This document shows positions 12,401-20,965 of a stretch of DNA of 30,402 nt, one piece after another (position 1 is the first letter of the stretch; each line of letters starts with the position of its first letter). The stretch is from Poteriospumella lacustris (taxonomy: Eukaryota > Sar > Chrysophyceae > Chromulinales > Dinobryaceae): the NCBI GenBank assembly GCA_008000375.1, contig SMOI01000223.1, positions 22,373 to 52,774 on the forward strand. Direction: 5' to 3'. A program made the translations under genes and the position numbers. The notes under the pieces were generated by a model, which made no database searches, was not told the origin of the DNA, and saw only the letters and a list, made by a program, of their open reading frames with translations.

Positions 12401-15400
12401 AACGAAAAGCGAAAGCTGAAGCCGAAGCTGCCGCCGCAGCGTCGAATAAGAAAGGTGCGAAGCCACCTGCGAAAGGGGCGGCACCAGCGACGACGACCGA
12501 CGACGCGCCACCGGCCTACGATGGACCCCGTATTCCCGTCTTTTCTGGTACACAATTGGTACAGGTTCACCTGTTAAGTGCCCAATTCTTGACGGAAATC
12601 AGTACCTTGGATGGTCATCAAGTGCCCAAACATGCGGCCGTCGCAGAGAAATGGGCGACCAAGGCGATGTTGGTGTTGCAACAAGTGAAAGACCAGTTGT
12701 TCACCCGCTTCACCGATGCCGCCAGGACACCCGATGTACAAGAATTCTTCCAACAGCTCTTGCACAACCCCGATCCAGACCGTGACCATGGCAACGCCAG
12801 CGGTAGCAGCAGTTCAGAGAGCAAAGCCAGTGCACCGTCGTCCCCTCGGACAGGCGCCGGAGGAGCAGGAGCGGATGGTAACGAAGCCGCCAATTTCATG
12901 ATTCGCGCCATGCGGCAAGACACCGATTGGTTGCAATGCTTCCGTGAGGCGTTGGTGAGTGAACAAGCGCTCTTGTTGTACCGTCGCAAATACCGCGAAA
13001 TTCTTGCGGCCGTGACCCGTTGGAAGAAATTGTTGGCCCATCCGTTGTTTCAACGGTTGTCGTCCGGTGACCAACAGTTTCAATTGACACAGACGTGGTT
13101 CCAATGCCAATGGTATCATCTCCAAGCGCTCGAAGGACAGGGACATCGAGCGGCAATTATTGCGTGTATTACCGAGGCTGCGTTGCCCTGTTGTCAAGCG
13201 ATGCAAGCGAGTCATTGGGCACGTCTGTATCTCCATCAACGTGCCGTTGCGTATCGAAACACCCACGAGATCATGGCCGCAGCACATGATATGGACCAAG
13301 TCCTCGCCAGTTTCACCGAGCAACACGACTTGGAAACAGTGGGTACCGTCCATGCGTTGGTGACACGTGCGAGTTTGTTGCAACAAGAAATACAACAGTT
13401 GACGGGCCATGCGACACGGACATGTCTCGAATCGTATCACAAGCATCAAAAGACATTGGAACTGTTACGTCGTGCGGCCGATATTGCCCAACGATTGGGA
13501 TTCCGCACGGGGATGTTTGCCCCCGATACGAATGTGACGTATCAATTGGCGTCGTTGGATTATCAGTATCCCAACAGTGAAACGTCGAAACAAGAAAGCT
13601 TCTCTGGTGCCGTGAGTGGGTATCATTTGTTGCACCCGGCGTTGAATGCCTTCACCGACATTCATGACAATGCACCACCGTTGACGATTACCGCGGAGGA
13701 AGCTCATCGCCGTGGTCATGGGCATGGTCCTGGTGGCTATGGATCCCCTTGGCAACGGTTACGATTGGGACCCATCGATGGTCATGCACCGTCGGTTTCT
13801 GGTGGAGGATCCCCAACGTCACCACGAACGACCGCAGCCGAAGAAACGGCCTTCTTGGGCGTGCATTCACAGAATGTGTATTGCAATGTGTATTTACGTG
13901 AAGCCCGTGCCCTGCTTCAAGCCCAAGTCGCGCTGTTACACCTGCTGGATGACATTCGCTGCAAAGATTTGCATCGGTTACGACACGTGATGCGTAGTCG
14001 TCATCCAGCATCGCAACAGACGAGCAAGGCCGCCGCAACGACGGTGGATGAGGATGAAGACGACGCGGGTCCCTTTGACCCGAAGATGTTGCAATTGGAA
14101 GAGATTTACCTCGTGGAATACGTCCTGAAGCTGCTTCGTCACGTGGCGTATGTCTCCCCCGTGACACGTGCGCGTGTGTATTACTTCACTGCCCGTGCCC
14201 GTATGACCAGTCCAGGTCCACAGGGATACGCCGACTTACGCGCGTATTGGCCCACGACGGCGACGGCGGCGGCGGGAGCGGCGACAGGAAACGCGGTACC
14301 CGCTTCTACTGCGGCTGTTGCTGTTACTGGTGCTGGATCCACCGCGGTCGCAGCGGCGACGATTCCACCGATTATGCTGCAGATCCATCTGACGCCCATT
14401 GTCACGGCGATGCACGTGTTGACGCAGGCGAAGACTACCCACGCGTGGTCGTTGTTCAAACGGTTGTGTCTCGAAATCGTTCGTTATTTTGGCCAAGCGG
14501 CCGTCGTCCTGGCGGTGGAAGAACAGGGCATTGGACAGGCGAACGATGTGCTGCGCCAAGCGGCGCAATACCTGTTGTTAGCGGCCCAAGTGACCAATCA
14601 GCGCGCGAAGCTGCGTCAAGGTGTGTCGGAACTGGTAGAAAGTGGTGCAGAATTGAACGTTGTGTTGTCCAACGAGCTACTGGCACAATGGACGACGCAG
14701 TGCTTCACATCGTCGATGGCGGTGCCTGTTCCATCACCCGCCGAAGTCGCAGCCGCCGCCGCCGCCGCCGCAACCGCTGCCGCCGCGGCAGCACCGGCTG
14801 CAAAGGGAGGCAAGGCACCAGCTCCAGCGAAAGGTGCCGCCGCCGCGGCGCCGACCACCTCGGTATCCGGCGGGGCGGGTCCTACGACGACCACCGGGCG
14901 CGATGCCGTGGCCTTGTTAGTGACGACGTTACGTGAACAAGCCGAGTTTGATGACATCCGTGTGGACGCGACTGATGTCGAACGATGGTGGGACGATGCG
15001 CCATCGATGTGGCTATCGACCGACTTGCACGTGTTGCTGCAACAAACGTTCCCCAGCAGCTACGGCGCCGCCTGTGCAGTGACGAATACGCATCTACCGA
15101 CGGGCCCATTGTTACCGTTGGTGGCTGCACAATCGGCATTGCAAGGTCCTTCCTCGGTCGTTTCATCGACCGTTGCGGTGACACAAGCCATTGCTGCGGG
15201 TGCTGTCACCGCGGTATGGGATTCGTTGGTCGCGACACCCGCGGACTGGGTGAAAATGCATTCCGACATCGTCACGGGCAAATGGTTCACGCTCGATGGA
15301 GAGTATGGCTTGTATTCCCATGCCGCCATTTACTTCCTCTTGGGTGATCATGTCGCCGCACCAGCAGTTCCCACTGCTGCCGTGGCGGCTGCGCCTCCGG

Positions 15401-16155
15401 CGAAGGGTAAAGCCGCTCCGGCGGCGGCGGCGGCAGCGGCCGCAGCTGCTGCGCCCGCGCTGGCTACGGACAGCAAGGACCCGGTGTTGACCCGCTTGGT
15501 CTTGTACAAAGGAGACGTTGATCGGTGTGAACGCCGGCTGCGCCAGTTGGCCTACGACTTACAAAACCCACGCGATGCTTCGGCCGTCACAGGCGATGCC
15601 ACCGCGCGATCGCAGGGGCAAACATTTACACCGTTGCCGTCACCGAGTTATTTCGCCTCGTTGGTCTGGTCGTTGTATGTGCTGTTGAAACAAGGCTTCG
15701 TGGGTGATGAGCGTTGGGCCGAGATCAGTGCTTGGTACGACCACGTCCCATCGATGCACGCCTTAACGCCCGTGGTGCATATGGCTGAATGGGATGAATC
15801 GACGTTGTCGTTTACACCGGCTCCCGCGGAGGCGGCCGTGGCACCGACGACGACCTCGGCAGCCCCCGCCTCCCCGCGACAACAAACGTTGCAACAGATG
15901 CAAACACCACAGAAACCACCACCACCGTTGACCGGATCCATCGTCATCAAACGATTGTATTCGGACCTCGCGGGCGTGACGATGGAGCATCCGACCGTGT
16001 TGTCGTTGCCGTATACCGTCACGACGGTGAAGCACTTGGCGGATTTATGCAATCGCACACGTGATCAAGCCGCGGTCAGTCAACCAGAAATCTGCAATTT
16101 CCTTCGATTGGCATTGGGCCATGCACCACCCGTTTCTGCCCGTGGTGGACGCTAA
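6412..16155 (+). CDS. CFAP54: Cilia- and flagella-associated protein 54, central apparatus protein
   Basis: An uninterrupted frame of 3247 residues; animal CFAP54 is about 3100. The N-terminal part (about 1-560) matches the CFAP54/DUF4486 helical repeat region, including a Trp-Tyr-Asn-Cys-Gly-Lys helix near residue 88 and a helix with Glu-Ser-Ile-Ile followed by an RMKLYT segment. CFAP54 builds the C1d projection of the axonemal central pair, with CFAP46, CFAP74 and CFAP221, and is needed for normal ciliary beating. A charged coiled coil spans about 1547-1627. Five low-complexity linkers rich in Lys, Ala, Pro and Gly lie at about 579-612, 1218-1250, 1996-2035, 2778-2828 and 2982-3021. No intron is visible in 9.7 kb, although several neighbours are split. 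Third-position GC rises toward the 3' end. The family call rests mainly on the N-terminal third and total length. Confidence 0.82.
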   Translation: MEGAVSVATVKTNAERLQKKCLEEYLMLKKSTSTFYSPMVVSKLLVLLKDLTLSLEELQKLPMKDQEELAWLALNACKLVLDISQPLIWYNCGKYVVELMTFAAISMESIINLCTVRHMQFRMKLYTSIFYAVMIQGSTDEGQAIWDHCSKQISELKERELLDPPLPKASIECMIKCSEDVIILRYLLDVWRDNDAIDFSPKGTEKYIKQATDMIGAVDKTYEFDAEYYRFRILNEVLRLHHLCSGNMNETYLKRSGHIMKGIEGVISAIDVEKLNENIICSIYEMASLSILDHHETPVTVFSQLKALATQLQDSASVDGNFRERLSFLVQAQDLLSVSHEDAHFVDKLARFCSEVHKMIYIDSSYYNHSFYSKFAAAIFRRSIYEPLQKLLSQLDSVGHKVLTNLGSGLTYAVKTLEAVFAQDSIFFGTVVTLNVNVLVTVGDFRGAISVAKRGLYILEEHRAARVDFNAMLPEDVRDIMALQRQSFTTRAESVDWYHSVKRLGAHAFAGFGIFGLGSSADRSDQALAEIHTELQALYFRTELRYGINHYLLRKSLLLKNKEIELAKAAALKENPNLKSKGKDKDKTAKAATTKATATAATATPGTANGMVANLNASMDLSNASTAVSIEKLPVFNTLKIYCAKNTYAQSLLYLEAAKAEPDHFQRHVYLQQAFSAIHEAEQQETKLVEHFGSYTLMTHQERHHPIVLSRSHRYIYVAPVGCRKLKHVAYYKVHAKEKGSGTEVSIYNTDLPGADKRIEVSALTNFKHSVIRIGPLRNGELYMFGSVAYNAADTIVGGVSPSTMPVEAVNPLPTVLLWSLLGQTAQQLQENRISMEASWRVCCRYFQSLPLRDAFSLTSGRNIFIYDEPVLCSLAVQQSTPVMLHHFLASLIRYETLHYHEELFGSQATWNCRKKEQLQYMTSFERLAAVASLAAALQNQDVTVQLLLLAELLLDELLRYDMAHLAKKLQPGLIHLLLCLQKIPKRHWHDTEHRLYYKLTTALIQVAMLSRNLTPLIDLFNDFFPEVRVAAAKDSHRLVYPTTAVLKELEGLIRYADVVLGDSTKTALLQDAKLLLASDHFKESLATVVDGNATNNNNPETTIADFWRVPAAQRYLKLTKKAKEYVQAPAAPSPEQQEIEKAMFVEQPIRYSDYLAVLLQWMAELLTTDEYTGVEKLLQRFPICREYVAPTIQQEMDTWQLPSVLLPLEKVVEMKMAAAQPAPAAAAGGKKAPPPKKGAAPEPEPTPPVDFMKIPDRFLTPNDTEINTQRAQIAQLMLFWTSLHERTRGSVNHFVRSHRGMLKQVVPNQEHIRNESTLPLVLSPSAHGSSSLTPEELVRRLGCAVTLLTQAGYTEAASAALLRWWNYLVAEYVDPHQFVRTFTSLESHMNTLLKTVTSLIERIGWMPSLPLGAASSSNGTTTPIPGTAPTTTLAATSSLGSLLSSSLQDIDPLKLLEPSPEPSAYQTKDMLTLFNALLAPVLYLIKVQWLYHEHPEDTVVLCSRLFQVFMARDVTVSLKTFHQTVWPLVMEAQQTLINQATETVNAAKKTLEKYIFEYEEAQRKKRKKKLRIARTEKDEEELLFEAEKAKLEDIVQQAEGKLAEREAEMAEVQTKQSVFDETLTKGAHMAHQAQEKLFQFVSYVGRRYGSGVDWRALLTVSVSNEEVFAQFAELRRVYEKTARYLREKKERLLLVDVLDEYTNVLIRFGLFADVAQFLNDIVDGLFNAMDACLHWKTVMHAAFQPEFDRTLIPGLPLTMMALGKLSRYCAVNDYDRKAGYARMSSEIARLLFQESIGHPVTIVGLAAYECVDLGGYHAMAPRIYHGLYQSLEEHVQTLFAEAAYVEIFPLVVLGEYIASVYLRNLRFWLQMRIHRIRALIKQRLFSEAMSMYAGIRSTITKLAKHEYGDPYRQMKAVDTQDPTAAYDSSANDLPFHGQPCVFYNNRLPGDEAFNAKALEWLATTAPLELEKFLSGFTVMVPEADLSPAQRQRMEEERKAKAEAEAAAAASNKKGAKPPAKGAAPATTTDDAPPAYDGPRIPVFSGTQLVQVHLLSAQFLTEISTLDGHQVPKHAAVAEKWATKAMLVLQQVKDQLFTRFTDAARTPDVQEFFQQLLHNPDPDRDHGNASGSSSSESKASAPSSPRTGAGGAGADGNEAANFMIRAMRQDTDWLQCFREALVSEQALLLYRRKYREILAAVTRWKKLLAHPLFQRLSSGDQQFQLTQTWFQCQWYHLQALEGQGHRAAIIACITEAALPCCQAMQASHWARLYLHQRAVAYRNTHEIMAAAHDMDQVLASFTEQHDLETVGTVHALVTRASLLQQEIQQLTGHATRTCLESYHKHQKTLELLRRAADIAQRLGFRTGMFAPDTNVTYQLASLDYQYPNSETSKQESFSGAVSGYHLLHPALNAFTDIHDNAPPLTITAEEAHRRGHGHGPGGYGSPWQRLRLGPIDGHAPSVSGGGSPTSPRTTAAEETAFLGVHSQNVYCNVYLREARALLQAQVALLHLLDDIRCKDLHRLRHVMRSRHPASQQTSKAAATTVDEDEDDAGPFDPKMLQLEEIYLVEYVLKLLRHVAYVSPVTRARVYYFTARARMTSPGPQGYADLRAYWPTTATAAAGAATGNAVPASTAAVAVTGAGSTAVAAATIPPIMLQIHLTPIVTAMHVLTQAKTTHAWSLFKRLCLEIVRYFGQAAVVLAVEEQGIGQANDVLRQAAQYLLLAAQVTNQRAKLRQGVSELVESGAELNVVLSNELLAQWTTQCFTSSMAVPVPSPAEVAAAAAAAATAAAAAAPAAKGGKAPAPAKGAAAAAPTTSVSGGAGPTTTTGRDAVALLVTTLREQAEFDDIRVDATDVERWWDDAPSMWLSTDLHVLLQQTFPSSYGAACAVTNTHLPTGPLLPLVAAQSALQGPSSVVSSTVAVTQAIAAGAVTAVWDSLVATPADWVKMHSDIVTGKWFTLDGEYGLYSHAAIYFLLGDHVAAPAVPTAAVAAAPPAKGKAAPAAAAAAAAAAAPALATDSKDPVLTRLVLYKGDVDRCERRLRQLAYDLQNPRDASAVTGDATARSQGQTFTPLPSPSYFASLVWSLYVLLKQGFVGDERWAEISAWYDHVPSMHALTPVVHMAEWDESTLSFTPAPAEAAVAPTTTSAAPASPRQQTLQQMQTPQKPPPPLTGSIVIKRLYSDLAGVTMEHPTVLSLPYTVTTVKHLADLCNRTRDQAAVSQPEICNFLRLALGHAPPVSARGGR
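14752..14771 (+). repeat. GCC trinucleotide microsatellite in CFAP54
   Basis: About six and a half tandem GCC units encode part of a polyalanine run in the fourth linker of CFAP54. Its length is likely to vary between strains, with no frame effect because the unit is three bases. Confidence 0.85.
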
Positions 16156-16452
16156 CCGCTGCTGGCAGCTGCCTCGAGTAGGGATGGGCGGCAGATAACA
16201 AACCCAAAAGAGAAAAAGAGAAAAAAAAGAGAAAAAAGAAAACTTCGTGTCACCTGTAACATACCACAGAAGAAAGAAAAAACATAGTCAATCGTTATGG
16301 TTCTGGTTATCGCCATCGTCGGCCCAACTTTGTCACGGGATTCTCGTTACATATGTATACACAGCAGCACAGTCTACGGCGGCGGGGAAATTCGACATTG
16401 TCAGGGAAATGATGCACAAGAAGACAAGCTTCGTAACATCGTGTAATCTACT
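16156..16452. other. Convergent 3' intergenic region, CFAP54 / TATDN1
   Basis: These 297 bases separate two convergent stop codons. A pure A/G run of 37 bases lies at 16206-16242, 51 bases after the CFAP54 stop, much like the tract after APC4. Nothing else stands out. Confidence 0.5.
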
Positions 16453-17445
16453 CTACGAAGAGAACAATGTGGGAAAGAGTCGTTTGGTGTTTTCTTCCAC
16501 CTGCTGCGCCAACGCGACGGGGGTCACATTGCGGATCTTCGCGACTGCTTCCAGCACATTAATCATGTGACACGGCTCGTTTCGGTCTTTAATCAGACAT
16601 CCTGGAACGAATTTCTCCTTCTTCACGGTCTTGAAGGTGGTAGATACAAATTTATGACTGGGATGAGAAGGTTTAATCGAACACCACGGTGAATCCGTTT
16701 CCAACATCAACAAATGATCAGGAATCTGTTGCACCACACGAATGCCTTCTTCCGTTCGAATGGAACACCCATTCACCCCAATGTATAAACCGAGCGACGC
16801 CAATTCAAGCATTTCTTCCAATGAATCTGTGTATGAATGGACGACTCCACCAGCAGGCAACAGATGAATGTTCTCTTTCATTATCCGCAGGAAGTCGCCC
16901 TCGGTGTTTCGGTTGTGCAGAAACAGCGGCAAATGGTACTTCGATGCCAACGGAAGTTGTGCTTGAAATCCAATCAACTGCAATTCTTTTCCACAGTAGT
17001 TGAATCGGTCGTAGTCAAGACCACATTCGCCCACCGCAACGACAGTTCCGTCCGAGACACCTTCACCAATAATCGCATCTAAACGTTCGATAACTGCCGC
17101 CTCTCCCTCAGCAAACTCTGTGGCCCGACAGGGATGTACACCAGCCGTACATCTTAGACGACAACGAGCGTTAGATTCAGGATCGCGGCAAAGTTGAGTT
17201 GTATGCACGGCTTCGTCGCAGAAAGACGAGGTGCACAACATGGAGACGACTCCACACGACTTGGCTCGGTCTAGAATGGCCAGAAAGTCACTGTCGTGGC
17301 TTTGTTTTCCATGATACTTTCCATGAAACATTTCATCGCTGATATTGAAGCCAATATCGCACATACGAATGCTACTGTTGTGGACGCCTTGTTCCAATTC
17401 AGTGTCCGCAAACCGCGGCTCGAATCCCGCTGCAAACCCATTCAT
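16453..17445 (-). CDS. TATDN1: TatD-family metal-dependent DNase, TATDN1 type
   Basis: A single exon of 330 residues. After about 27 extra N-terminal residues the protein begins the TATDN1 fold (CDIGFN, then DEMF and YHGKQ), so translation could also start at Met28. Metal and active-site landmarks are present: GECGLDYDR with the metal-binding Glu, a His in LFLHNRN, a His in GVVHSYT, and the Asp in LETDSPWC. The C-terminal KDRNEPCH motif is also typical of TATDN1 proteins. The family are 3'-5' DNA exonucleases/endonucleases linked to DNA degradation and repair. The first strand has Asn where YcfH-like TatD proteins carry a His pair; this is normal for the TATDN1 branch. Divergent from TFIIE-beta and convergent with CFAP54. 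Confidence 0.92.
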   Translation of the reverse strand: MNGFAAGFEPRFADTELEQGVHNSSIRMCDIGFNISDEMFHGKYHGKQSHDSDFLAILDRAKSCGVVSMLCTSSFCDEAVHTTQLCRDPESNARCRLRCTAGVHPCRATEFAEGEAAVIERLDAIIGEGVSDGTVVAVGECGLDYDRFNYCGKELQLIGFQAQLPLASKYHLPLFLHNRNTEGDFLRIMKENIHLLPAGGVVHSYTDSLEEMLELASLGLYIGVNGCSIRTEEGIRVVQQIPDHLLMLETDSPWCSIKPSHPSHKFVSTTFKTVKKEKFVPGCLIKDRNEPCHMINVLEAVAKIRNVTPVALAQQVEENTKRLFPTLFSS

Positions 17446-17918
17446 TTTACCCCGATAAAACTCTGTGTAGAGATAAAATACCAGAATAGAGTAGAGAAAC
17501 AGTCTCTCTCACTCGTTAAACATATTTTTGCCACCATGGTTTGTTTCTTTTCATTCCTCTTGTTCTTCCTTGCGACGAATGGCGGCGCAGTGGAATGATG
17601 ATGGAACGAGACCTATATTTACACACTATTTGTTGATCGAGATCTAACTTAGACGTCTAATACAGTCATCATAAAGAGGCGTCCTTGTCCTGTTGTTTGG
17701 CTAATCCGCTTGTCCTCGTCATTTATTCGCTATTTGTTCCAAGTTCATCTTCATGGAAGAGGCCATACTTGATTCCATGCACAGAGAAAATTGTGTATCA
17801 TTTCGAAGTGGACAATAACCATCTCTTTTGTAGCTCCCGTGGCTATAGTATCTCTGTCTGTGATCGACCCCTTGACAACCGATAGCCACTTTGCAACGCA
17901 TTCTTCTCCGACAATAAC
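17446..17918. promoter_or_regulatory. Divergent promoter region, TATDN1 / TFIIE-beta
   Basis: These 473 bases separate two divergent start codons. The region holds a perfect 12-base palindrome, TTAGACGTCTAA, at 17649-17660, whose GACGTC core resembles bZIP/CRE-type sites, and a GTCATCAT element at 17665-17672. A short open frame at 17685-17885 has no recognisable product. Confidence 0.4.
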
Positions 17919-19208
17919 ATGCAACACGATCATTTGCAATTCTTTAACAACAGCGCGAACGGAAATGTTGTTCCCAGAGTTAACTTTTCTGCCTCTGCGG
18001 CTCAAGCTGGTGCTGTGTCGGCCGCTGCTGAAAGTGAAGGAGGGCACCGAGACTTCATTCGCGTGGTGGAGTACATTAAGAAAATGCCTGCGGGGATGAA
18101 GGTAAGCATAGGTTATACAACGGTTTGAAACGTTGCATTGCTGAGGCTTAACTTGTTTCATGGGGCGACACAGGTTTCGACCTTCGACATTGCTTCAGAG
18201 CTCAAGATCGACGTTGAGAACGACCGCTCACTGCTGGAAATTTTGAAGAGTAATCCCGAATTAGAATGTCAAATTGACAATGATGGGCGCAATTGCTTCA
18301 AATACCGAACGAAATTCGATATCCGCAACAAATACGATTTGAAGCAAACTCTAGTGGCGTCGAACATTGGCATTCTGCTCACCGAAGTGGATAACTGCTA
18401 TCCTGGAATCCGTGAGTGATGATTGAATGCGTGCGTGACAAATTGAACCTAGCTAACAAAGAATTCCTGATTGTATTGTGTAGGTGAAGAAGTGATGGAA
18501 ATGATTCGCGGCGGTGAAATCATCGGAGTTGAGAATAAGACACTGAAAGATTTCGTTCTGTTCTCTCGTGGCGCTCAACCCTTTTACTCTGCACTTTCCG
18601 GAACGGTTACAGCTAAACACGACGAAAAAGTCGTGACAACCTCTGAAGATCTTACGACTGAAGTTCGTAGAGGAGAGGCTGTTCTTGTGGGTCAATTTTG
18701 GTATCGTGTTTCCTCGGAGGTGCACGTCGGGGCAAAGCAAAGTCAACCGCAGCGAGCAAGAGCACCGGCATCGGTGACGATGGACAAAGAAATGTCTGAC
18801 AAAAACGAATACGTCTTCAACTTCGATAAATCTTCGCTGCCACTTGATGGTACCTTTGAAGACCGCGAAGGTTTCACGGGTCCCATTTGGAAACATGGTG
18901 CCACCAACGACGTGCGTAGTTTATGGCGAGAAAGTGCACAAGCTCTGAAGGATGGCAACTTCCTGCAAGATGAATTACGACTTGTCGATGCATTGAAGGA
19001 CCATATCCAATACAACCGACAAAGTCTCCTCAATGCACGAGGCAATCGTGATGGTCGTGGACGTGGAAAGGGAAGACGCGGAGGTGGCCCTCGTGGTGCG
19101 AAGAACTTCATGGTTGGGGCTGGAGCGAATTCTCACTTGCAGGGAAGTTCCATTGAGAAGGCTTTGCGAGAAGTCGGACGAGAGCAACTGGCGAAACTTC
19201 AAAAGTAG
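17919..19208 (+). CDS. TFIIE-beta: Transcription initiation factor TFIIE subunit beta (three exons)
   Basis: Exons 17919-18101, 18174-18411 and 18484-19208 join in frame to 381 residues. Both introns are 72 nt, with GTAAGC and GTGAGT donors, CAG and TAG acceptors and a CTAAC- or CTTAAC-like branch site. Residues 44-112 form the first winged helix of TFIIE-beta, with the conserved FKYRTKFDIRNKYDL segment leading into a second winged helix (about 113-170). TFIIE-beta pairs with TFIIE-alpha and recruits TFIIH to the RNA polymerase II pre-initiation complex in the nucleus. The protein is longer than human TFIIE-beta (291 residues). The C-terminal half carries an Arg/Gly-rich basic stretch (about 326-346) in place of the usual Lys-rich tail. 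The region after about 170 is not clearly alignable by eye, so the call rests on the N-terminal half. Confidence 0.78.
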
Positions 19209-19315
19209 TCCGACCTCTTCTCCATTCACAACTTTGTAAATAGTCCATTACTTACATACAACTCCCACCCGACGTCCCTATTTACATGCACTGTCGTCAT
19301 ATATCACGCGATGGC

Positions 19316-20499
19316 TCATACGAACAAAGCGCGAAGATGCTGTCGCTGAAAAGGCTGTCGACACACAGGACATTTGTGTGTATTGCCTTGTGATGTATTT
19401 GATGCTGCTGACTTGAAAGCGAAGGGTGTTATGCAATCCCAACAGCAGACATGCCCACAGGGCAACGACGTCGGTGATACGACAGCATCAAGGCAAAGTG
19501 GACATTGCCCGAACTCCTCAACTGGACAAGGCTTCACTTGTAACGCGGCTTTAGATTTGTTTCCATCATCATTTACCGCGGGCACCAGCTGGTTGTCGAG
19601 TTCGTTCAAAACGACCCTGCTCGCGTAGTACGTCAACATCAGAACTCTTGCGCCAATCATCCACCCATAGGTCTGCACTTTTATCTACAAACAAACGGAT
19701 TATTCTCGCATGGTAGACAACGAAAGAAATGTTGGAAGAAACGAACCTGGAAAGTGGATGTCGGCGGTAGTGACTCCGAAAAGAGTTGAAGATTCAGTAT
19801 TCGAAGAGGGAATTCTAAATATCTCCCTGACAATGCGAACCAATGCTGATGTAGGTCGTAGCAGTAGCCTACCAACCTCGCCATTCTTGCGCTAGATTCG
19901 TGTGACAATTTAACATAACTAGCATAGAGAGCTGCTACAACCATTTCCAGAATAGGTCGCTGGAGAATGAGCTTACTATCTTTGTCATCCTCAACCGTTG
20001 TACTTGTCATTGACGATGAATCTGACAGCTCCGTATCATTGATATCGACTGAACTCTCCTCTTGGGGTGTTATGTTTTCGGGCTCTGTCATTATTTTCCA
20101 GAAAGCAGCAACGGCAGACAGTATCTCTTGGCGCCGTGCGTAAATGTAGGGAAGAAAAGCGTAGAAAAACGCCGCCATCAAGAATTTCTTTTGGGATATA
20201 ATTCTATTGATATAGTCCTTGCCATTGTCACCAGATATAACATGAAGAGGTGTTAATTTGCAAAACTGATGGCCAATAGTTGCTCCATGAGATACCAGTG
20301 CGGCAGTATAGTACGCCATTGAGCCGAAAAATTCGATTTCACTGCCATATTGTGTTGTTTTAGATGATCCAATCAGCATGCTGCTGATTTCTTTCAATTC
20401 ATTGTTCATGAAATCGAGGATTTTCGTGTCAATGAATTTCGAGAAAAGCATAGCCACTGGATGGGCCCTGTAGGATGCTTTCTGATGAGAACCACTCAT
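19316..20499 (-). CDS. PEX10: Peroxisome biogenesis factor 10, RING E3 ligase (two exons)
   Basis: Exons 20499-19747 and 19684-19316, split by a 62-nt GT-AG intron, join in frame to 373 residues; human PEX10 is 326. The N-terminal Pex2/Pex12-type membrane domain (about 15-275) holds several hydrophobic helices and an acidic Ser-rich insert near residues 155-185. A C3HC4 RING closes the protein: Cys312, Cys315, Cys327, His329, Cys332, Cys335, Cys356 and Cys359. Spacing matches PEX10 except for a longer loop (20 residues) before the last Cys pair. PEX10 forms the peroxisomal retrotranslocation ligase with PEX2 and PEX12 and ubiquitinates the import receptor PEX5. The frame is open upstream to 20532, but the first ATG is at 20499. 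It is convergent with TFIIE-beta and divergent from KATNAL2. Confidence 0.9.
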
Positions 20500-20965
20500 T
20501 GCCACCGTGCTGCTTGCAAAGAACTTCCGCACGTGATCGATCTTATCTGTTTTACAATGATAGTTTCAAGAGTATGAGTTTCCTCCTTGTGCCCAATCAA
20601 GAGTATGCCAATTCTCCAATTCTCCAATTCTATTGTTGTGGTAGCTTCAGTTCATCGATCGATCGAGTCATCGATGTTCATCATCATCATGTTCATTCAC
20701 GCAAAAATGAAACGCCTTGTGGGCGGTTTGTTTTTTTTGTCACTCCGTCCGGTCCCGAACGACTTGGACGACTTCTTACAACTTGAAATTTATCGCAGCA
20801 CTTTGTTTCATTCACAGATTTCACTCTGAGAATCGACGGCAGGAGGATTTTGTGACCTTAAGTTGCTAACCGGCTTGATTGATTTGTTGCTATTTGCTGC
20901 TGAACTTGTGGTGCAGCCAGTTTTGTTCTGCGCAGCTACGATACGAGTTTCTTTGGTGAAACAAA
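20500..20965. promoter_or_regulatory. Divergent promoter region, PEX10 / KATNAL2
   Basis: These 466 bases separate two divergent start codons. They hold an imperfect inverted repeat at 20653-20676 (CATCGAT at one end, ATCGATG at the other, 9 of 12 arm positions paired) directly next to a TTCATCATCATCATG run at 20677-20691. The KATNAL2 start has an A-rich leader (ACAAA before ATG). No gene is seen here. Confidence 0.4.

Noticed and set aside
16453-17445. Loss of the first metal-binding His pair in the TatD protein
   Set aside because: The TATDN1 branch normally has Asn at this point; the other metal ligands are present.
20312-20499. An in-frame GTG start for PEX10 at 20532
   Set aside because: The first ATG at 20499 gives a normal PEX10 length and the extra residues match nothing in the family.
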